Assembly: GCA_963682175.1 (NCBI GenBank)
Contig: OY821791.1
Coordinates: 24,025,826-24,089,825 of the forward strand
Source of the DNA: Triglochin maritima
Lineage: Eukaryota > Streptophyta > Magnoliopsida > Alismatales > Juncaginaceae
DNA: 64,000 bases
Direction of reading: 5' to 3'
Position numbers and translations under genes: made by a program. Of the stretch, positions 10,141 to 21,532 are shown in pieces. How positions within the stretch are numbered: the stretch's first letter is position 1; every line of letters begins with the position of its first letter. The notes beneath the pieces are model-generated. The model saw nothing but the letters and a program-made list of their open reading frames with translations. It was not told the origin of the DNA and searched no databases.

Positions 10141-11248
10141 AGGTGCTCTGTCCAGACTCTGGTTTGGATGATTCGAGTGGTTTTACTCTTTTGTTTTTAG
10201 TTTTTGTTTGTTTCAGGGATATCTCGACATCCATGGGAGGCACCAGGAGAAATTCGGAGAAGAGGGCAACTATTTTGACCGCCAATCAGCGGTCTGGGAC
10301 AACCAATTGGTGGCCTGGTGAGCTTCTTTTGCTCCACATTTTCTTATGGTTGCTTTTTATTTCAATCTAGCGGTCTGGGAGCTCAGTTATGCATGTTGTG
10401 ACTTGTAGTTCTCTCCTAGATCAATCAATCCCCCTTTTTAAGACAACTTGGACCATAAAACTCAAAGCAAAAGATTAGACTAATTGCCATCTAGGTCATG
10501 CATCACGTGTAGACCTCGCGTGCACATTGTCTTTCAATTGCTTTAAATTCCTGTTGTCAATTGCTGGCGTGAGGTACGTGCACCCATTCTCTCATTCATG
10601 CATGGTTAGAGCATGCATTAGTTAGTAAGGTGCATTGTAACAAGAGTGAGGAGTGCTTGTTCGGTGAGTTGCCTAAGATTTCAAAACATTTAAGTGGCAT
10701 CACTTATAGTCTTCAAAGATAAGGTGGGGGATTTCATCACCCCTCCCTTAGCCCCAAAAAGCACACTCTAGTAAAGCCTTAATCTAAAGCAAGTAGACAT
10801 TGGCACTAGGACTCGGGCGCATTAGGAGAGTGATCCGGTCACGACCGTCAGGGCCTGATTGGTGTCGCCCACTTTGTCGATAGTAGGAGAGACGCGATCT
10901 CCGGATCTTGGGTCACTGGCTTGGCTCTATGGTCTTCGTCGTAGGGAGGTGAGGCGTGTTGAGGTCGTGTGACCTCGTAGTTAGGCATCGTCTAGGTGTA
11001 AGTAGTTTTAGTGACCATAGGCTGCTTGAGCCATGTTTGCTAGACTAGGCTTCTACCCTCACCCTTTACCCACGCTAGTTTAGGGATTCTTCCGTTCTCC
11101 TCTGAGTCATCTTCTTCTCACCTACTTCTACGTTCTAGTTTCCTCCCGTTTACACTCTTTGTTAGCGTTTTAGGGTCGAGTCGATCACTTTTTTGCAAGC
11201 TTGGCCTCGTGGTGGTGAGAGTGGTCGACTCGAGAGTTCTTTGGCGAG
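10141..11248 (+). other. Ath-1 untranslated leader
   Basis: No ORF of note. Segments are homologous to the leaders of Ath-2 to Ath-4, for example the GTCCAGAC...GATTCGAG block just after the primer site and the CTAGACGACGCC-like block near 10980. It holds the palindrome pair at 10277-10315. Start of the coding region is set by the ATG at 11249. Confidence 0.7.
10277..10315. promoter_or_regulatory. Leader palindrome pair of Ath-1
   Basis: GACCGCCAATCAGCGGTC (10277-10294) and GACAACCAATTGGTGGCC (10298-10315). They start 21 bp apart and lie 137 nt after the primer site. Confidence 0.75.
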
Positions 11249-12770
11249 ATGGATGGTTACATGGGCGACGATCCATATCATTGCTGGGACCAGGACTATT
11301 CTCCCTGGTACTCCAGACCTATGCATCCTGGGGTGCCTCAGACAGACACCCGGTATGGTTGGGCCAATCTTGATCGTGTGACTGAGCAGTCTTCAAATTG
11401 GGGGTAATATGAGAGAGGCACAAAATGCTAGACCACCATCTAGTTATGTCGAATCATATGTTGGTCAATAAACTGAAACATTACAAGAACCTTTGGCCTC
11501 TTTCATTCATGTGGTAGATGACATGAGTGCACCGGTAGCTCCTGTAGCTATACCGTGTGACTGTTGCGGGTTGAGTGGTCATGTTTTCGGGAATGTCCTT
11601 ATTATCCCCCAGAACTTGAGTATGAGCACACTTTTTCCCAAAATGCTCAATGTGACCCTTACGTATCCACGTACAGCCCGAGAGGGATGGATTCGTTGGG
11701 AGACAATTCTTATTCAAATTCTTATACATCATTTCCACCATAGTATCCTCCTCCTGAATACCCAGAATTCTACCAACACCCTACTCCAAATCATTGGACT
11801 CATTCTCAGCCCATAAACACCCAACCCCAAAATTTCCCAAACTCTGACTTGAGCCTCACAATTGACCACATACCTGATTCCTTGAAACAAAGTTTCCTTA
11901 CGTTCATGGAAACCACTCAACAGTCCATACAAAATATGGCAAATTAAGTGAGTCAAATGATGCAGCAATTACGTGAATGTGAGGAGGATAACTTTTCTTG
12001 TCAACATGACGATTTATCTTCTGAGATCGAACAACCACCACATCCACAAATTCAAAGCACAATCTTTCAAAGTCAAACTCCTAGTCAGTCTGAGGGACTT
12101 GGGGTTTCAATTCACGATCACATGGTGGGGGATTCGAACCACATTGAGAATAGCATGGGCCAGTTTCATTATGAGTCGGTACAGGATTATGCCTTACCTT
12201 TTTGTCCCATTTCCCCTGAGCCACATGATCTTGTTGTCGTGCCTCTTAAGGACTTACCTGTGGTGGAGCAAGAGCTCCCTAGTACCCTTAATTTCATACG
12301 ACCTGATGAGAGTTTGCCTCTCACTATTGTTCCTGATCATCTTGGAAATGAAGAGACATCAAATAATTACTTCACCAATGAGGGTATTGGGAGTGCCTTA
12401 GAGGATACCTTGGGTAAGAGACCCACCTTCTGTTCGCTTGGTGAGTCAGACATGCATAATGAGGTTCTTGACCTCGTTCCGACCCACCAGCTAGTTGGAT
12501 TGAGAGTTTGGATTGACGATTATAACTTCAATTCTGCAACGGTAGAAACTCTTCTTCCGTTGCACATTATGTCCCAAGCTTTTGAGAGGTTTAAGCTCTT
12601 TCAGTTTGATCCTTTGAATGAGACGCCTTTGCGTCTAATTCATGAACCTCTCCTTTCATCTTGTGCTCATTCTGAGGGGGGGGGGGGGTTCATACATTAA
12701 TATTCTGGCCCCGCATGGTGTCACGTTTCCATTCCAAGTGCATTGCCCCATTTTTAAGGTTCCCATTTGA
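11249..12770 (+). pseudogene. Ath-1 mini-polyprotein pseudogene (gag knuckle fused to pre-RT/RT start)
   Basis: Homologue of the Ath-5 ORF at 55988-57463. From the ATG it reads MDGYM then PYHCWDQD, and stops at TAA 11405. After a 1-bp shift it continues to a zinc knuckle (CDCCGLSGH, 11545-11580) whose last Cys is lost by another shift. A Pro/Tyr-rich part follows, and the long open part is 11948-12700 (pre-RT segment with LPSTLNF and DESLPLTIVPDHL, then GLRVWIDDYNF, a relic of the RT start motif WRVCIDYRKLN). A run of 13 G at 12676-12688 shifts the frame before the tail ending FPFQV. No RT catalytic core is present. Confidence 0.8.
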
Positions 12771-13078
12771 TGTCCTTTGACAAATGAAGATGGGAACTTA
12801 TTTTTGTACATAGTTATATTTCAAAAAATAATAATAATAAAAGACTCCACCAGTGAGCATTGATTGTTGTGGGCTCCAACCCTTGTGTATTTGGGCCCTA
12901 TTTCTTACATGTATTTGTATCCTTTCTTTAGCATCTCACTTGTTTTGAGAGAAATTCAGGTTTGTGCCATCAACATGACCATGAAAATTTACTTGTGCTT
13001 CACGTTGGTGAGATCTTGTCTTTTTCATGCATATATCCATGTAGAATCATGCTCACATTCATTGAGGACAAGCATGAA

Positions 13079-13096
13079 GTAACTGTGGGGGTGTTT
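13079..13096 (+). other. Internal polypurine-like tract of Ath-1
   Basis: GTAACTGTGGGGGTGTTTT, just after the conserved CATTGAGGACAA box. It resembles the true polypurine tract at 14108. Confidence 0.5.
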
Positions 13097-13956
13097 TACG
13101 TGTGTACATAGTCGAGTCTTTCTCATTTTGTTTTGTTTTCTTTTGTTTGTATTGTTAGGGTCAAGTTAGTGTGCTGCATTTAATATCGATATATTTGCTT
13201 GCCATGATCCTTGGGAAGGATGTCTTCTTTTGCTTGCCTAGTGCTTTAAATTTTTCATGTGTTTGCAAAAGAAAATGTTTTGTGGGTTTTGCGTGTGTTT
13301 GCCATGTGCAAAACCATGGAGAGGCAAATAAAAAGAAAGCTCCCAAAATTGTCTTGAACATGATGCACTAGGATATCTAGTATACTGGCTTTAGGTCTTA
13401 TTGAGTCGTAAGGATGCACCCTGGTCTTCCCTCGAAGGGCGAGTAATCATAGGGTTTCAGTACTCAAACTATTAAAGAAGTCCACTCTGAACCTACTGAG
13501 TCGAATAATTTGCATTTGTTAGTATAAGGAAGTTTGTTGTAGTGAGGGACCCTTAAAATCTTATTGTGAAACTTTAATGTAGGGGTTTTGGTTCCCATGT
13601 ATATAATAAATAAATAAGTAGTGTTCTCTCTTCTCGCACGACTCCTATCACTCGGGAAATTAGGTCCGAGAGGACTTAGTGCCTGGTACTTTCGAGTCAT
13701 CTGACTTTACACTTTGTATCACTAGAGGATGTGAAGGTTGTCCATGTCTTTCACTTAAGTCCTTAATTAACTTGCATGAATGATTCATTAGGCTAGGTGT
13801 GTGGACTGGATACATATATAGAGTCGGCCCGTAGGATTACCGTGTCCAATGATCGACAAAAAAAGTCCATCAAGTCGAGTTTCTAGATTGAATAATGCAT
13901 CTATGTTCGGATTTTGTGGGTGTATCCGCTTAAAACCCTCAAGAGACATCACTCCT

Positions 13957-14008
13957 CCTCCTTGGAGACAAGGGGTTCTAACGACTTGTTGCACGTGATA
14001 AGTGCAAC
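13957..14008 (+). other. Two-hairpin module in Ath-1 3' region
   Basis: First hairpin: arm CCTCCTTG (13957-13964), 4-nt loop, arm CAAGGGGT, with decayed pairing at the base. Second: arm GTTGCAC (13988-13994), 7-nt loop, arm GTGCAAC (14002-14008), perfect. Confidence 0.75.
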
Positions 14009-14107
14009 CGTGATTCCTACGAAAGTGAGTTATGATTTCTTGTTTTTCGTATGTTTTCCTTTCTTTCACTTTTCTCTTTCTTTGTTTTGCTCGAGACTAG
14101 CAAAAGT

Positions 14108-14123
14108 TAGGTGTGGGGATATT
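14108..14123 (+). other. Polypurine tract of Ath-1
   Basis: TAGGTGTGGGGATATT directly before the 3' LTR, the expected plus-strand primer site for reverse transcription. Confidence 0.8.
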
Positions 14124-15531
14124 TGATTGACATCATATCATGGATATATTTGTGTATTATATCCTATATTTTTAACCTAAGCAATGCTACGTAACGAGTT
14201 TTTTGTTTATGTTTGAGGAATAAAACAAGTGAGAAGAAGAGACACAAAAAGGACTTAACAGGAAGGAAAAGGACTGAGTTGCAAGACTTATGGACTGAGG
14301 TGCAAGAGAGAAGGATCCGGATGTAAAACCAAAAGGACTAATAAGGAAATCAAGAAGCTCCACACCATTATGAGGAGTATTTTGGCAATTAGATCCGGGC
14401 CTAACCATCAACAACTAAATCGGGTTCATCAAACATCGAGAAATCATACCAGAACCGAGCCACCAAACTCCAGACGCGATCACACATATATAGACCGCCA
14501 ATCAGCTATCCATATGTGTCCAAATGCCACATGCTTTGGTCGGGTGGTGGATTATGTTGTTTTATGTCCATTTATAGTATGCAAATTGTCTCATACCGAG
14601 GGATTGTCCCGAATTACCTTTTTCCATGCCTATAAATAGAACTCTTCCTCTCCTTTTGTATTCATCCATTGGTTGGTGGTATTCTCTCTACTTGGAGTAA
14701 GTCTTGGAGAAAAACTCAAGGTGGAGAAGAATGCTACCTATAATGTGAGTCCTGTAAATAAAATAATTCTTCATAGTTTGTTTTAATGTTGTCCTCTCTT
14801 TTCAATTCTTGTATGCTTAGTTTAATTTCATTCTTTTCTTAATGAGTAGTGAGTAGTTCCATTCCCATTTGGTGTGGAGGTAATGTAGAATATGTGATAG
14901 TTATGAGTTATTTTATTTATGTCATTTCATATGTTTAATATAGATCTATACTTGTCACATGCTTAAACTTGTATTAGATGTGATAATGTCCACACTAGGT
15001 ACTTATCTCATGCTAGCTTTAGAGTTTATCTTGTTGCTTGTTATGATTTTATGTGAATGACTTGTTATGTATGGACCCATGTTTGGTGCACATTTACATG
15101 AATGATATAGGTTTTATGTAGGATTGATTGATGCTCTAATGGCCACATTAGGTACTTATTGCATGCTTGAGAATCTAAAATCAACCTCAACTTTATGTGA
15201 GATATGCATGTTCATGGTTTGCCATGTAGTGTTGTGTATCCTACACTTAGATTCTACACTAGAGTCTACTTGTACGCCATACAAACTACACTTGTTCCTA
15301 ATTAAAAAGAAGACCCACTCACACACATACCTACACACCTCCACTCCATGAGGGTCTAGTTTTATTGTTTGCTCTTTCGTACTTTAGTTTAGTGTAATTA
15401 CAACCTCTTCCCCCTATTTTTCCCACTTACCTTCGAACAAACCAGAGTCGACACACCTCCCTGTGAATCGACCCGTACTTGCCCGTCTGTACTGGCGGTC
15501 GTGCATTTGCCGTATTAAAATGAACATATCA
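14124..15531 (+). repeat. Ath-1 3' LTR
   Basis: 1408 bp, TGATTGACATC to AACATATCA. It keeps the U3 segment missing from the 5' LTR. TATA box at 14630-14639. Confidence 0.9.
14482..14519. promoter_or_regulatory. U3 palindrome of Ath-1 3' LTR
   Basis: GACCGCCAATCAGCTATC (14493-14510), a decayed dyad, inside a longer hairpin with arms ACACATAT and ATATGTGT. It lies about 120 bp upstream of the TATA box. Confidence 0.6.
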
Positions 15532-15755
15532 ACTTGCTCACGAAGGTGAGATTAATGCTTCCATTTTTGCAACGAAATTTAATTACTCTAACTCGTTTTA
15601 ATTAGTGCCCAGGGAGTATATCAAAGTTTTATTTGTTTGAAATTTATAATGGAATGGTAATTTATGGACTCGAAATTGAAACTTTTAGAGGCCTAATAAT
15701 CAAATTTTATATCTATTTTTACATTTAGATTGTTTCTCTTGATGTGTAGAAAATT
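15532..15755 (+). other. CACTA-2 sequence upstream of the transposase
   Basis: Starts with the second ACTTG duplication of Ath-1. AT-rich, probably promoter or 5' UTR or intron of the transposase gene; no clear signal. Confidence 0.4.
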
Positions 15756-16289
15756 ATGGATCAAAAATGGTTTTTCGATAGTAGATGAGTGTTGAGCAAG
15801 AGGCTGATGAATTTCTACAATTTGCCATGAAGAATGGAGATACTAAATATGAGACAAAGGTCATATGTCTATGTAGGAGTTGTTTTATCATGTTCTTACG
15901 AGATGTAAAGGAGATAAAAGATCATTTGTTCGAGAAAGATTTTGACAAAAGATATACTCATTGGATATGACACGGTGAAAATGAAATAAGCACCAAAAAA
16001 GAAGGTGATCACAGTGACCAGTTAGAGGATATGATCCAAGATGTTGCCGACAATTATTGTGATAAGCCCGATGTACTTGGTAGTCTACTATCTGACAATG
16101 AAAAACCTTTGTATCTAGGTTGCACCGAGTTCAATAGGTTGTCCACAGTTTTAAGGTTATGAACCTTGAAATAAGCAAATGGTTGGAGTGATGTTAGTTC
16201 ACTACCTTGCTGAAGTTGTTGAAAGGGATACTTCCAGATAGCAGCAAACTTGCGAATCGTACGTATGAGGGTAAAAAGATATTGTGTCT
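15756..16289 (+). pseudogene. CACTA (TNP2-type) transposase, N-terminal part, broken
   Basis: From ATG 15756 it reads MDQKWFFDSR. After a 1-bp shift (ATG 15785) it continues MSVEQEADEFLQFA, KVICLCRSC, LFEKDF and YTHWI, which is the transposase-associated domain found before TNP2 domains. A TGA replaces a codon after THWI; the frame goes on with HGENE and later LYLGCTEFNRLS. In another frame LKLLKGILPDSSKLANRTYE then KKILC follow, the start of the TNP2 domain. It is cut at 16289 by Ath-2. Only the first 180 or so of many hundred residues are present, with nonsense and frame changes. Confidence 0.85.
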
Positions 16290-17669
16290 TGTTGAACGTT
16301 TTAATTAAACCGCAAGTGCACGGCGCGTTGAAGAGGTGGCAAATACGGGTCGTCCACAGGGAGGTGAGCAGCGCCTCGTTTGCACAAAATCAAGTGGCAA
16401 AAATAGGGAAGAGAGTTTTATTATCCTACTCTACGCTACACTACACTACGAAGTACGAAATGCGAAAGAAAGCAACTAACGATGAACTACCAAACTAAAC
16501 TAAGAACTAAATAAGTGCTCGAATTGAGAAATAGGAAACCCCTAATGGGTGAAGTGAGTGCACACATGCAAAGAGATGGGTGTTGAACACATTCTTTAAG
16601 CACAAATGAAGGTGGTGTTATCATGCATAGGAAATGTCTACATGTTATGGCAAAACCTATCAATCCATTCACCAACCTAGTTGATTAACATTTACATATA
16701 CAAGTTGTTTATTTCAGAACCTAAACAAGCATGAGAGGTGTCGAATCATTTTGGCAAAACTCATCAAGTTATAAATTCTATCATAAACAAGCAAGCATAC
16801 ATTCATGTTTTATCAACACATTGTAAATAAAGCATTCATTCCATTCTCTAATGCATGTATGAACATCAACTCCACCCCCCAAAGGGGATGAAACTACTCA
16901 CTACACATTAGACTAGTTATTAAACTAAGCAAGGAAAACATATTAACTAAGTTACTAAAACTAAAGAAATGAAATTAAACAAAGTAAAACAAGCAACATA
17001 ATAAAGAAAATTTTATTAAAATGACTCACAATTCAAGTAGAATCCTCCTACTTTAGTGTGTGCTTCAAGGCCTCACTTCTAGTAGGAAGAATAGCCACTC
17101 AAAATGTGAAGTGATTACAATAAAAGGTGAAGAGTTATATTTATAGCCAAAGAAAAAGGCAATCCGGGACAATCCCCCGATGTGGGACTAAACAAATACC
17201 ACAAATAGAATAAACATCCTCTATTACATGTGCTAGCGAAATTTGAGCGGATCCAGAAGGATCCATACCGCCAATTAGCAGTCCCAGACCGCCAATTGGC
17301 GGTCCATAAGATCTGAATCTGGTTGGAATTCGTTATGGGCTTTTCTGGTTTTCTTTGTCGGTCTTGGATGCATCTACTTCGCTTGTTGGAGCTCCGACCC
17401 GAATAGAATTGCCAAAATACTCCCCATGATGGTGTGGAGTATTTTTGTTTGCTCATTGGTCCTTCGATTTTTCATTCAGGTCCTTTGATCTTGCATCTTA
17501 GTCCTTGAGTCTTTCAACTCAGTCCTTTTTCCTTCTTTTGGGTCCTTTTATGCTTCTTCTCTTCAAACCTCTTTATTTCTAAAATTCAAACATAAACTCG
17601 TCACGTAGCATTGTTTAGGTGAAAGATAATGGATAAGATGCAAATATAAGCATGAAATGATGTCAATCA
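16290..17669 (-). repeat. Ath-2 3' LTR
   Basis: 1380 bp. On the minus strand it runs from TGATTGACATC to GTTCAACA. TATA box near 17135-17146 and a palindrome pair at 17266-17304. Confidence 0.88.
17266..17304. promoter_or_regulatory. U3 palindrome pair of Ath-2
   Basis: TACCGCCAATTAGCAGTC (17266-17283, decayed) and GACCGCCAATTGGCGGTC (17287-17304, a perfect 18-bp palindrome). They are 21 bp apart and 120-170 bp upstream of the TATA box. Confidence 0.85.
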
Positions 17670-17686
17670 AATACCCCCACACCTAA
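17670..17686 (-). other. Polypurine tract of Ath-2
   Basis: TTAGGTGTGGGGGTATT on the minus strand, touching the 3' LTR. Confidence 0.85.
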
Positions 17687-17765
17687 CTTTTGCTAGTCCT
17701 GAGCAAAACAAAGAAAGAGACATACAAAAAACAAGAAATCCTAACTCACTTTCGTAGGAATCACG

Positions 17766-17817
17766 GTTGCATTTAGCATGTGCAACAAGCCGTTAAACCT
17801 CCTTGTCTCCAAGGAGG
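17766..17817 (-). other. Two-hairpin module of Ath-2
   Basis: Arms GTTGCAT/GTGCAAC (17766-17786), then the perfect hairpin CCTCCTTGTCTCCAAGGAGG (17798-17817). Confidence 0.85.
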
Positions 17818-18645
17818 AGGAGTGTTGTCTCCTGAGGGTTTTCAGCGGATACACCCACAAAATCCAAACAAAGATGCATTAATCAATCTAGCTACACAAC
17901 TCGTTGGACTTATTTTGTCGATCATGGGACGCGGTAATTCTACGGGTCGACTCTATATATGTAATCGGTCCACACACCTAGCCTAATGAATTATTCGTGA
18001 AAGGTAGTAAAGGACTTAACTGAAAGACATGGGCAACCTTAACTTCTGAATGTGATACAATGTGTAAAGTCCATTAAGGAGCCGTGCGAGAAGAGAGAAC
18101 ACCACTTATTTATTTATCTACATGGGAACCAAAACCCCTACACTTAAGTTTCACAAAAAGAGATTAAGTGTCATTGACTACGACAAACTTCCTTATACTA
18201 AACATACACGAATTTTTTAACTCACTAGGTTCAGGGTGGACTTCTTTAAATATTTGAGTGCTGAAACCCTATGATTACACGCCCCCCGAGGGAAAACCGA
18301 GGTGCATCCTAACGACTCGATAAGACTTAAAGCCAGTAAACTAGATATCCTAATGCATCAAGTTCAAGACAATTTTGGGAGTTTTCTTTTTTACTTTGTC
18401 TCTCAACGGTTTTGCACATGCTAAACACACGCAAAACCCACAAAACATTTTCTTTCGCAAACACATGAAGATTTTGAAAGAAATGTGAAAATTTTAAGGT
18501 ACTAGGCAAGCAAAAGAAGACAAGTCACCCAAGGATCATGGCAAGCAGATATATCAATGTTAAATGTAGCACACTAACATGACCCTATCAATGCACACAA
18601 AAGAAAACAAAATCAAAGGAAAAGACTCAACTATGTACACACGTA

Positions 18646-18665
18646 AAACACCCCCCACACCTACT
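18646..18665 (-). other. Internal polypurine-like tract of Ath-2
   Basis: On the minus strand AGTAGGTGTGGGGGGTGTTT, immediately after the coding stop and nearly the same as the true polypurine tract about 980 bp downstream. Confidence 0.55.
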
Positions 18666-19154
18666 TCATGCATTGTCCTCAATGAATGTGACCAAGATAC
18701 TACATGGATTTATGCATGAAAAATGAAAGATCTCACTAGGGTTTAATTTCTCATCGAACAAAACCCTCCAACCAATAGGTGGGTGCATCGAAATGAGTTC
18801 CTCGCGCTCATTCGATGGATGCAGCAGACCTGCATCACTAAGAATAGGGCTTCTCCCCAAGTCATCCAACAAGGACCTCCCACCATCATTTATATCATCA
18901 AGCATAAGCTCGGTTGTAGGTGGGTCCTTGTTGGAATCAAGATGAAGCTCAAATGACTCAATGGCCAAGGGACATGAGATAGAGACACCTTCTGGTATAG
19001 GCATATGATGAGGTGTCTCACTAGTAATCTCAACTGAATCATGCAACGAACACTCCTTTTGGACATTCATGTTTGATGCCAGCTCACTCTGTTGCATTGC
19101 AAAGACAAGCAATGAGTTTTCGCTGGGCCCACAAACATTCTCAATGGGTTGCAT
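18666..19154 (-). CDS. Ath-2 C-terminal coding tail, pre-RT segment with RT-start relic
   Basis: Open 162 codons, probably the end of the Ath-2 polyprotein rather than a separate protein. It contains PLAIESFELHLDSNKDPP, matching the segment between protease and RT in Ath-4 (there VALEPLESNSESDKDPP), and PPIGWRVLFDEKLN, a relic of the RT motif GWRVCIDYRKLN. It ends in FIEDNA and a stop, right before the internal purine tract. The RT core is absent, so no polymerase activity is possible. It overlaps the end of the protease ORF by 14 bases in another frame. Confidence 0.6.
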   Translation of the reverse strand: MQPIENVCGPSENSLLVFAMQQSELASNMNVQKECSLHDSVEITSETPHHMPIPEGVSISCPLAIESFELHLDSNKDPPTTELMLDDINDGGRSLLDDLGRSPILSDAGLLHPSNEREELISMHPPIGWRVLFDEKLNPSEIFHFSCINPCSILVTFIEDNA

Positions 19155-19764
19155 TGGTGTTAGGGGGTGTTCGTTGATTTTGCGGTGCTTTCTCTGATTG
19201 GCGGATGAGATTGCGATTTAAAGGTTGGTCCATGGGTTCCTGTTGCCTACCAGAGTTGAACACATGAAACTCAACACTCATGTTACCGAATGAGAGCTTC
19301 ATGAGACCATTTCTACAATTAATTAAGGCGTTGGAAGTTGCCAGAAATGGTCTACCCAAAATCAAAGGTATTTGAGAGTGGGTGTTCGCAACAGGATTGG
19401 TATCGAGGAACACAAAATCGACTGGAAATATAAAATCTCCAATTTCGATAAGCATGTCCTCGATAATCCCCTTTGGAATACGAACGGATCTATCCGCCAA
19501 TTGGAGGGTGATGTTAGTTGGTTTCAATTCTCCCAAATTCAACTGTTGATAAACAGAAAATGGGAGGAGGTTGACCGCCGATCCAAAATGAAGCAATACA
19601 TTACTCATGCTAGTGTCCCCTATCGTACACTGAATAGTAAGACACCCAGGGTCCTTGTATTTTGTGTAGGCGGGATTGGACAAAAGTGAGCTTACATTTG
19701 CTGCCAAGAATGCTTTCTTAGGAACATTGGTCTTCCTCTTTGTTGTGCAGAGATCCTTCAACAC
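19141..19764 (-). pseudogene. Ath-2 retropepsin-like protease domain, catalytic Asp replaced
   Basis: 207 codons. The first part (KDLCTTKRKTNVPKKAF, KYKDPGC) and the domain LQLADRSV, PVDFVFLDT and ILGRPFLATSNALINCRNG match the Ath-3 and Ath-4 protease region. The active-site triplet is DLG in Ath-3 and Ath-4, but here residues 59-62 are HFGS (19588-19590 encodes His). Retroviral-type proteases need this Asp, so the product should be inactive. The frame breaks before the following tail ORF. Confidence 0.8.
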
Positions 19765-19871
19765 TTTGGCATATTAAGGTAGTTGTTGGATGACATCCAA
19801 CAAGGGGATGTTAACCTTCACTTGCTTGAACACCTCTAATACCTTATCCATTGTGTCACTCTGCTTTTTGG

Positions 19872-21532
19872 TTAACCTACTTCGATAGGGAATTTTGGCA
19901 GGTAGGTTTTCTGCGGTGCCTGAGAAGGAGGCGTTGGTGTATTACCCTCACCCTCAGCCTCTTCTTCACCACCATTCCCACTGAGGGGCTGCATAGATGG
20001 TGGTGGCAAGGAAATGTGATTGTCAACCCGCTTTCCATTCCTTAAGGTTACAATGGAATTGACATGGTGAACAGGTTCCTCCACATGGTTCACTTGCCGC
20101 CCCCGAGATACCACATTCTCATTTTGCATGTGTTGTTGTTGGTACATGCGGGGGTTAGCCTCAAGCTGGCTAGGAAGAGACCCTCTCTCTCTTTCATGTA
20201 CAGACTGAGCCAATTGCCCATCTAAAGCTCTAGAGATTTGATGGTCTGCTGATTTGAAGTGAGAATTTGACTTGTGGTTGATATAAAAATTTTCATTGAG
20301 TTTTCAAGTCCATGAGTCAAGGTCTCAAGCGAATTGAATCGGGTTTCCATATTATTGGAATTTGGGAAACCCGACTGATTGGTGATTTGAGATTTGGGTG
20401 GTTGATAAGATTGTGCATGCATGGGAGGTTGGTATGAATGGTTAGGTTGTCGAGAAGAGTTTGAAGGACCACCCGGGGCATTATTTTGGTTCCATGAAAA
20501 ATTGGGGTGGTTTCTCCATCCAGGATTATAAGATGATATGGGTCATTCCTAGCTCTGTCATAGATGGCGTTGACATGTTCCATCTCAGGAGGAATGGACG
20601 CACATTCGCTTTCTATATGACCTATCCTACCACATGAATGACAGGGAACTGGACCATATGTGGACATGTGAGGTGCACCTTATTGGTTTTGGAGCTCACT
20701 CAAATCCATACGGTGCATTAAGGCCGCCATTCGTGCCTCGGTGGCCGTAGTGGTATCGATAGCAAATGCAGCATCCGATCTAGTTGAGTTTGCATTCGCG
20801 ATCCTTGCTCCTATGCTAGATGATGCAGGTGGTTCCCTCACACTCTCCCAATGCATGATTTTTTCAGCGAGGTCTTCTAGGAAAGTCCATGCCTCCCTTT
20901 CATCTTTTCCTAAGAACTCTTCTTGACAGATGGACTCAAGGAGCATTCGGGACGGGATGTGAAGACCCTCGTAAACAATCTGACAAAGATGCCACAACTC
21001 AATGCCATGGTGAGGGCAAGAGGATAGTAGCTCCTTGAACCTCTCTAGATATGCATGACATGTTTCTGTCTCAAGTTGATAGAACGAATTGATTTCGTTC
21101 CTCAATTTTTGAGTCTGATGATTTGGAAAGTATTTCTTGAGGAATGCAGATTGAAACCCATCCCAAGTTCTAAAGGAATTTGCCTGGTTGCTGTACAACC
21201 ACTTCTTGGCATCAACCTTTAATGCGAAAGGAACAAGCCTAAGATGGATGGAGTATGTGCTAAGTTATTGCAGCTTGAACATAGCACAAACCTCCTCAAA
21301 TTCCCTGAGAAAGATATAGGGGTCACCTTCCCAGTAAATGAGGGAGCATGGAAATATACTGAGGCTTAACCTCAAAATGGTTCCCATTTGCCTCTGGTAA
21401 TACGATGCATGAGAGTAGAGTAGTACGGCTCGGGTAACATCGATCACATAGAGGTATAGGAGCGACAACATGAAGAATATGTGGAATAGGTGGGTCCAAC
21501 CACAGCTCCTCATCACGGAAATTAGCAGCCAT
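19872..21532 (-). pseudogene. Ath-2 gag, broken into several frames
   Basis: Probable start at 21532 (MAANFRDEELW, a start seen in Athila gags). The capsid part is spread over 21330-20680 (YIFLREFEEVCAMFKLQ, then a stop, then FRTWDGFQSAFLKKYFP and CPHHGIELWHLCQIVYEGL). The zinc knuckle CHSCGRIGHIESEC is in 20667-20317. A spacer region is open at 20422-20222 and 20213-19872. At least four frame changes or stops separate these parts. Homologous to the Ath-3 and Ath-4 gag, but divergent. Confidence 0.8.

Larger units (their letters stand above)
12771..14107 (+). other. Ath-1 3' untranslated region
   Basis: Contains an ATA-rich simple repeat (12826-12842), the internal polypurine-like tract (13079-13096) and the two-hairpin module (13957-14008). 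Its order matches the minus-strand elements in reverse complement. No ORF is supported. Confidence 0.7.
8926..15531 (+). mobile_element. Ath-1, non-autonomous Athila-like element on the plus strand
   Basis: Complete element with two LTRs (8926-10117 and 14124-15531) and the perfect 5-bp duplication ACTTG on both sides (8921-8925 and 15532-15536). It has a degraded tRNA-Asp-type primer site, a leader with two palindromes, one broken gag-derived ORF, a 3' region with conserved hairpins, and a polypurine tract. There is no reverse transcriptase core, RNase H or integrase. The ORF is badly broken, so this is one of the older copies. It sits inside CACTA-2. Confidence 0.92.
8110..16289 (+). mobile_element. 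CACTA-2, left part of a CACTA element with transposase, split by Ath-1
   Basis: The left end begins CACTATTGGAAAATAAGG and runs into TATTATGTTGTC, matching the CACTA-1 ends. Subterminal repeats follow (8200-8600). After removal of Ath-1 (8926-15531, TSD ACTTG) the interior continues at 15537 and reaches a TNP2-type transposase start at 15756. That coding region is cut at 16289 by the insertion of Ath-2. The rest of the element would lie beyond Ath-2 and Cop-2, outside the window. Confidence 0.75.
17687..18665 (-). other. Ath-2 3' untranslated region
   Basis: Holds the two-hairpin module (17766-17817) and, at its far end, the internal polypurine-like tract (18646-18665). Short ORFs here are not conserved between copies. 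Confidence 0.7.
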
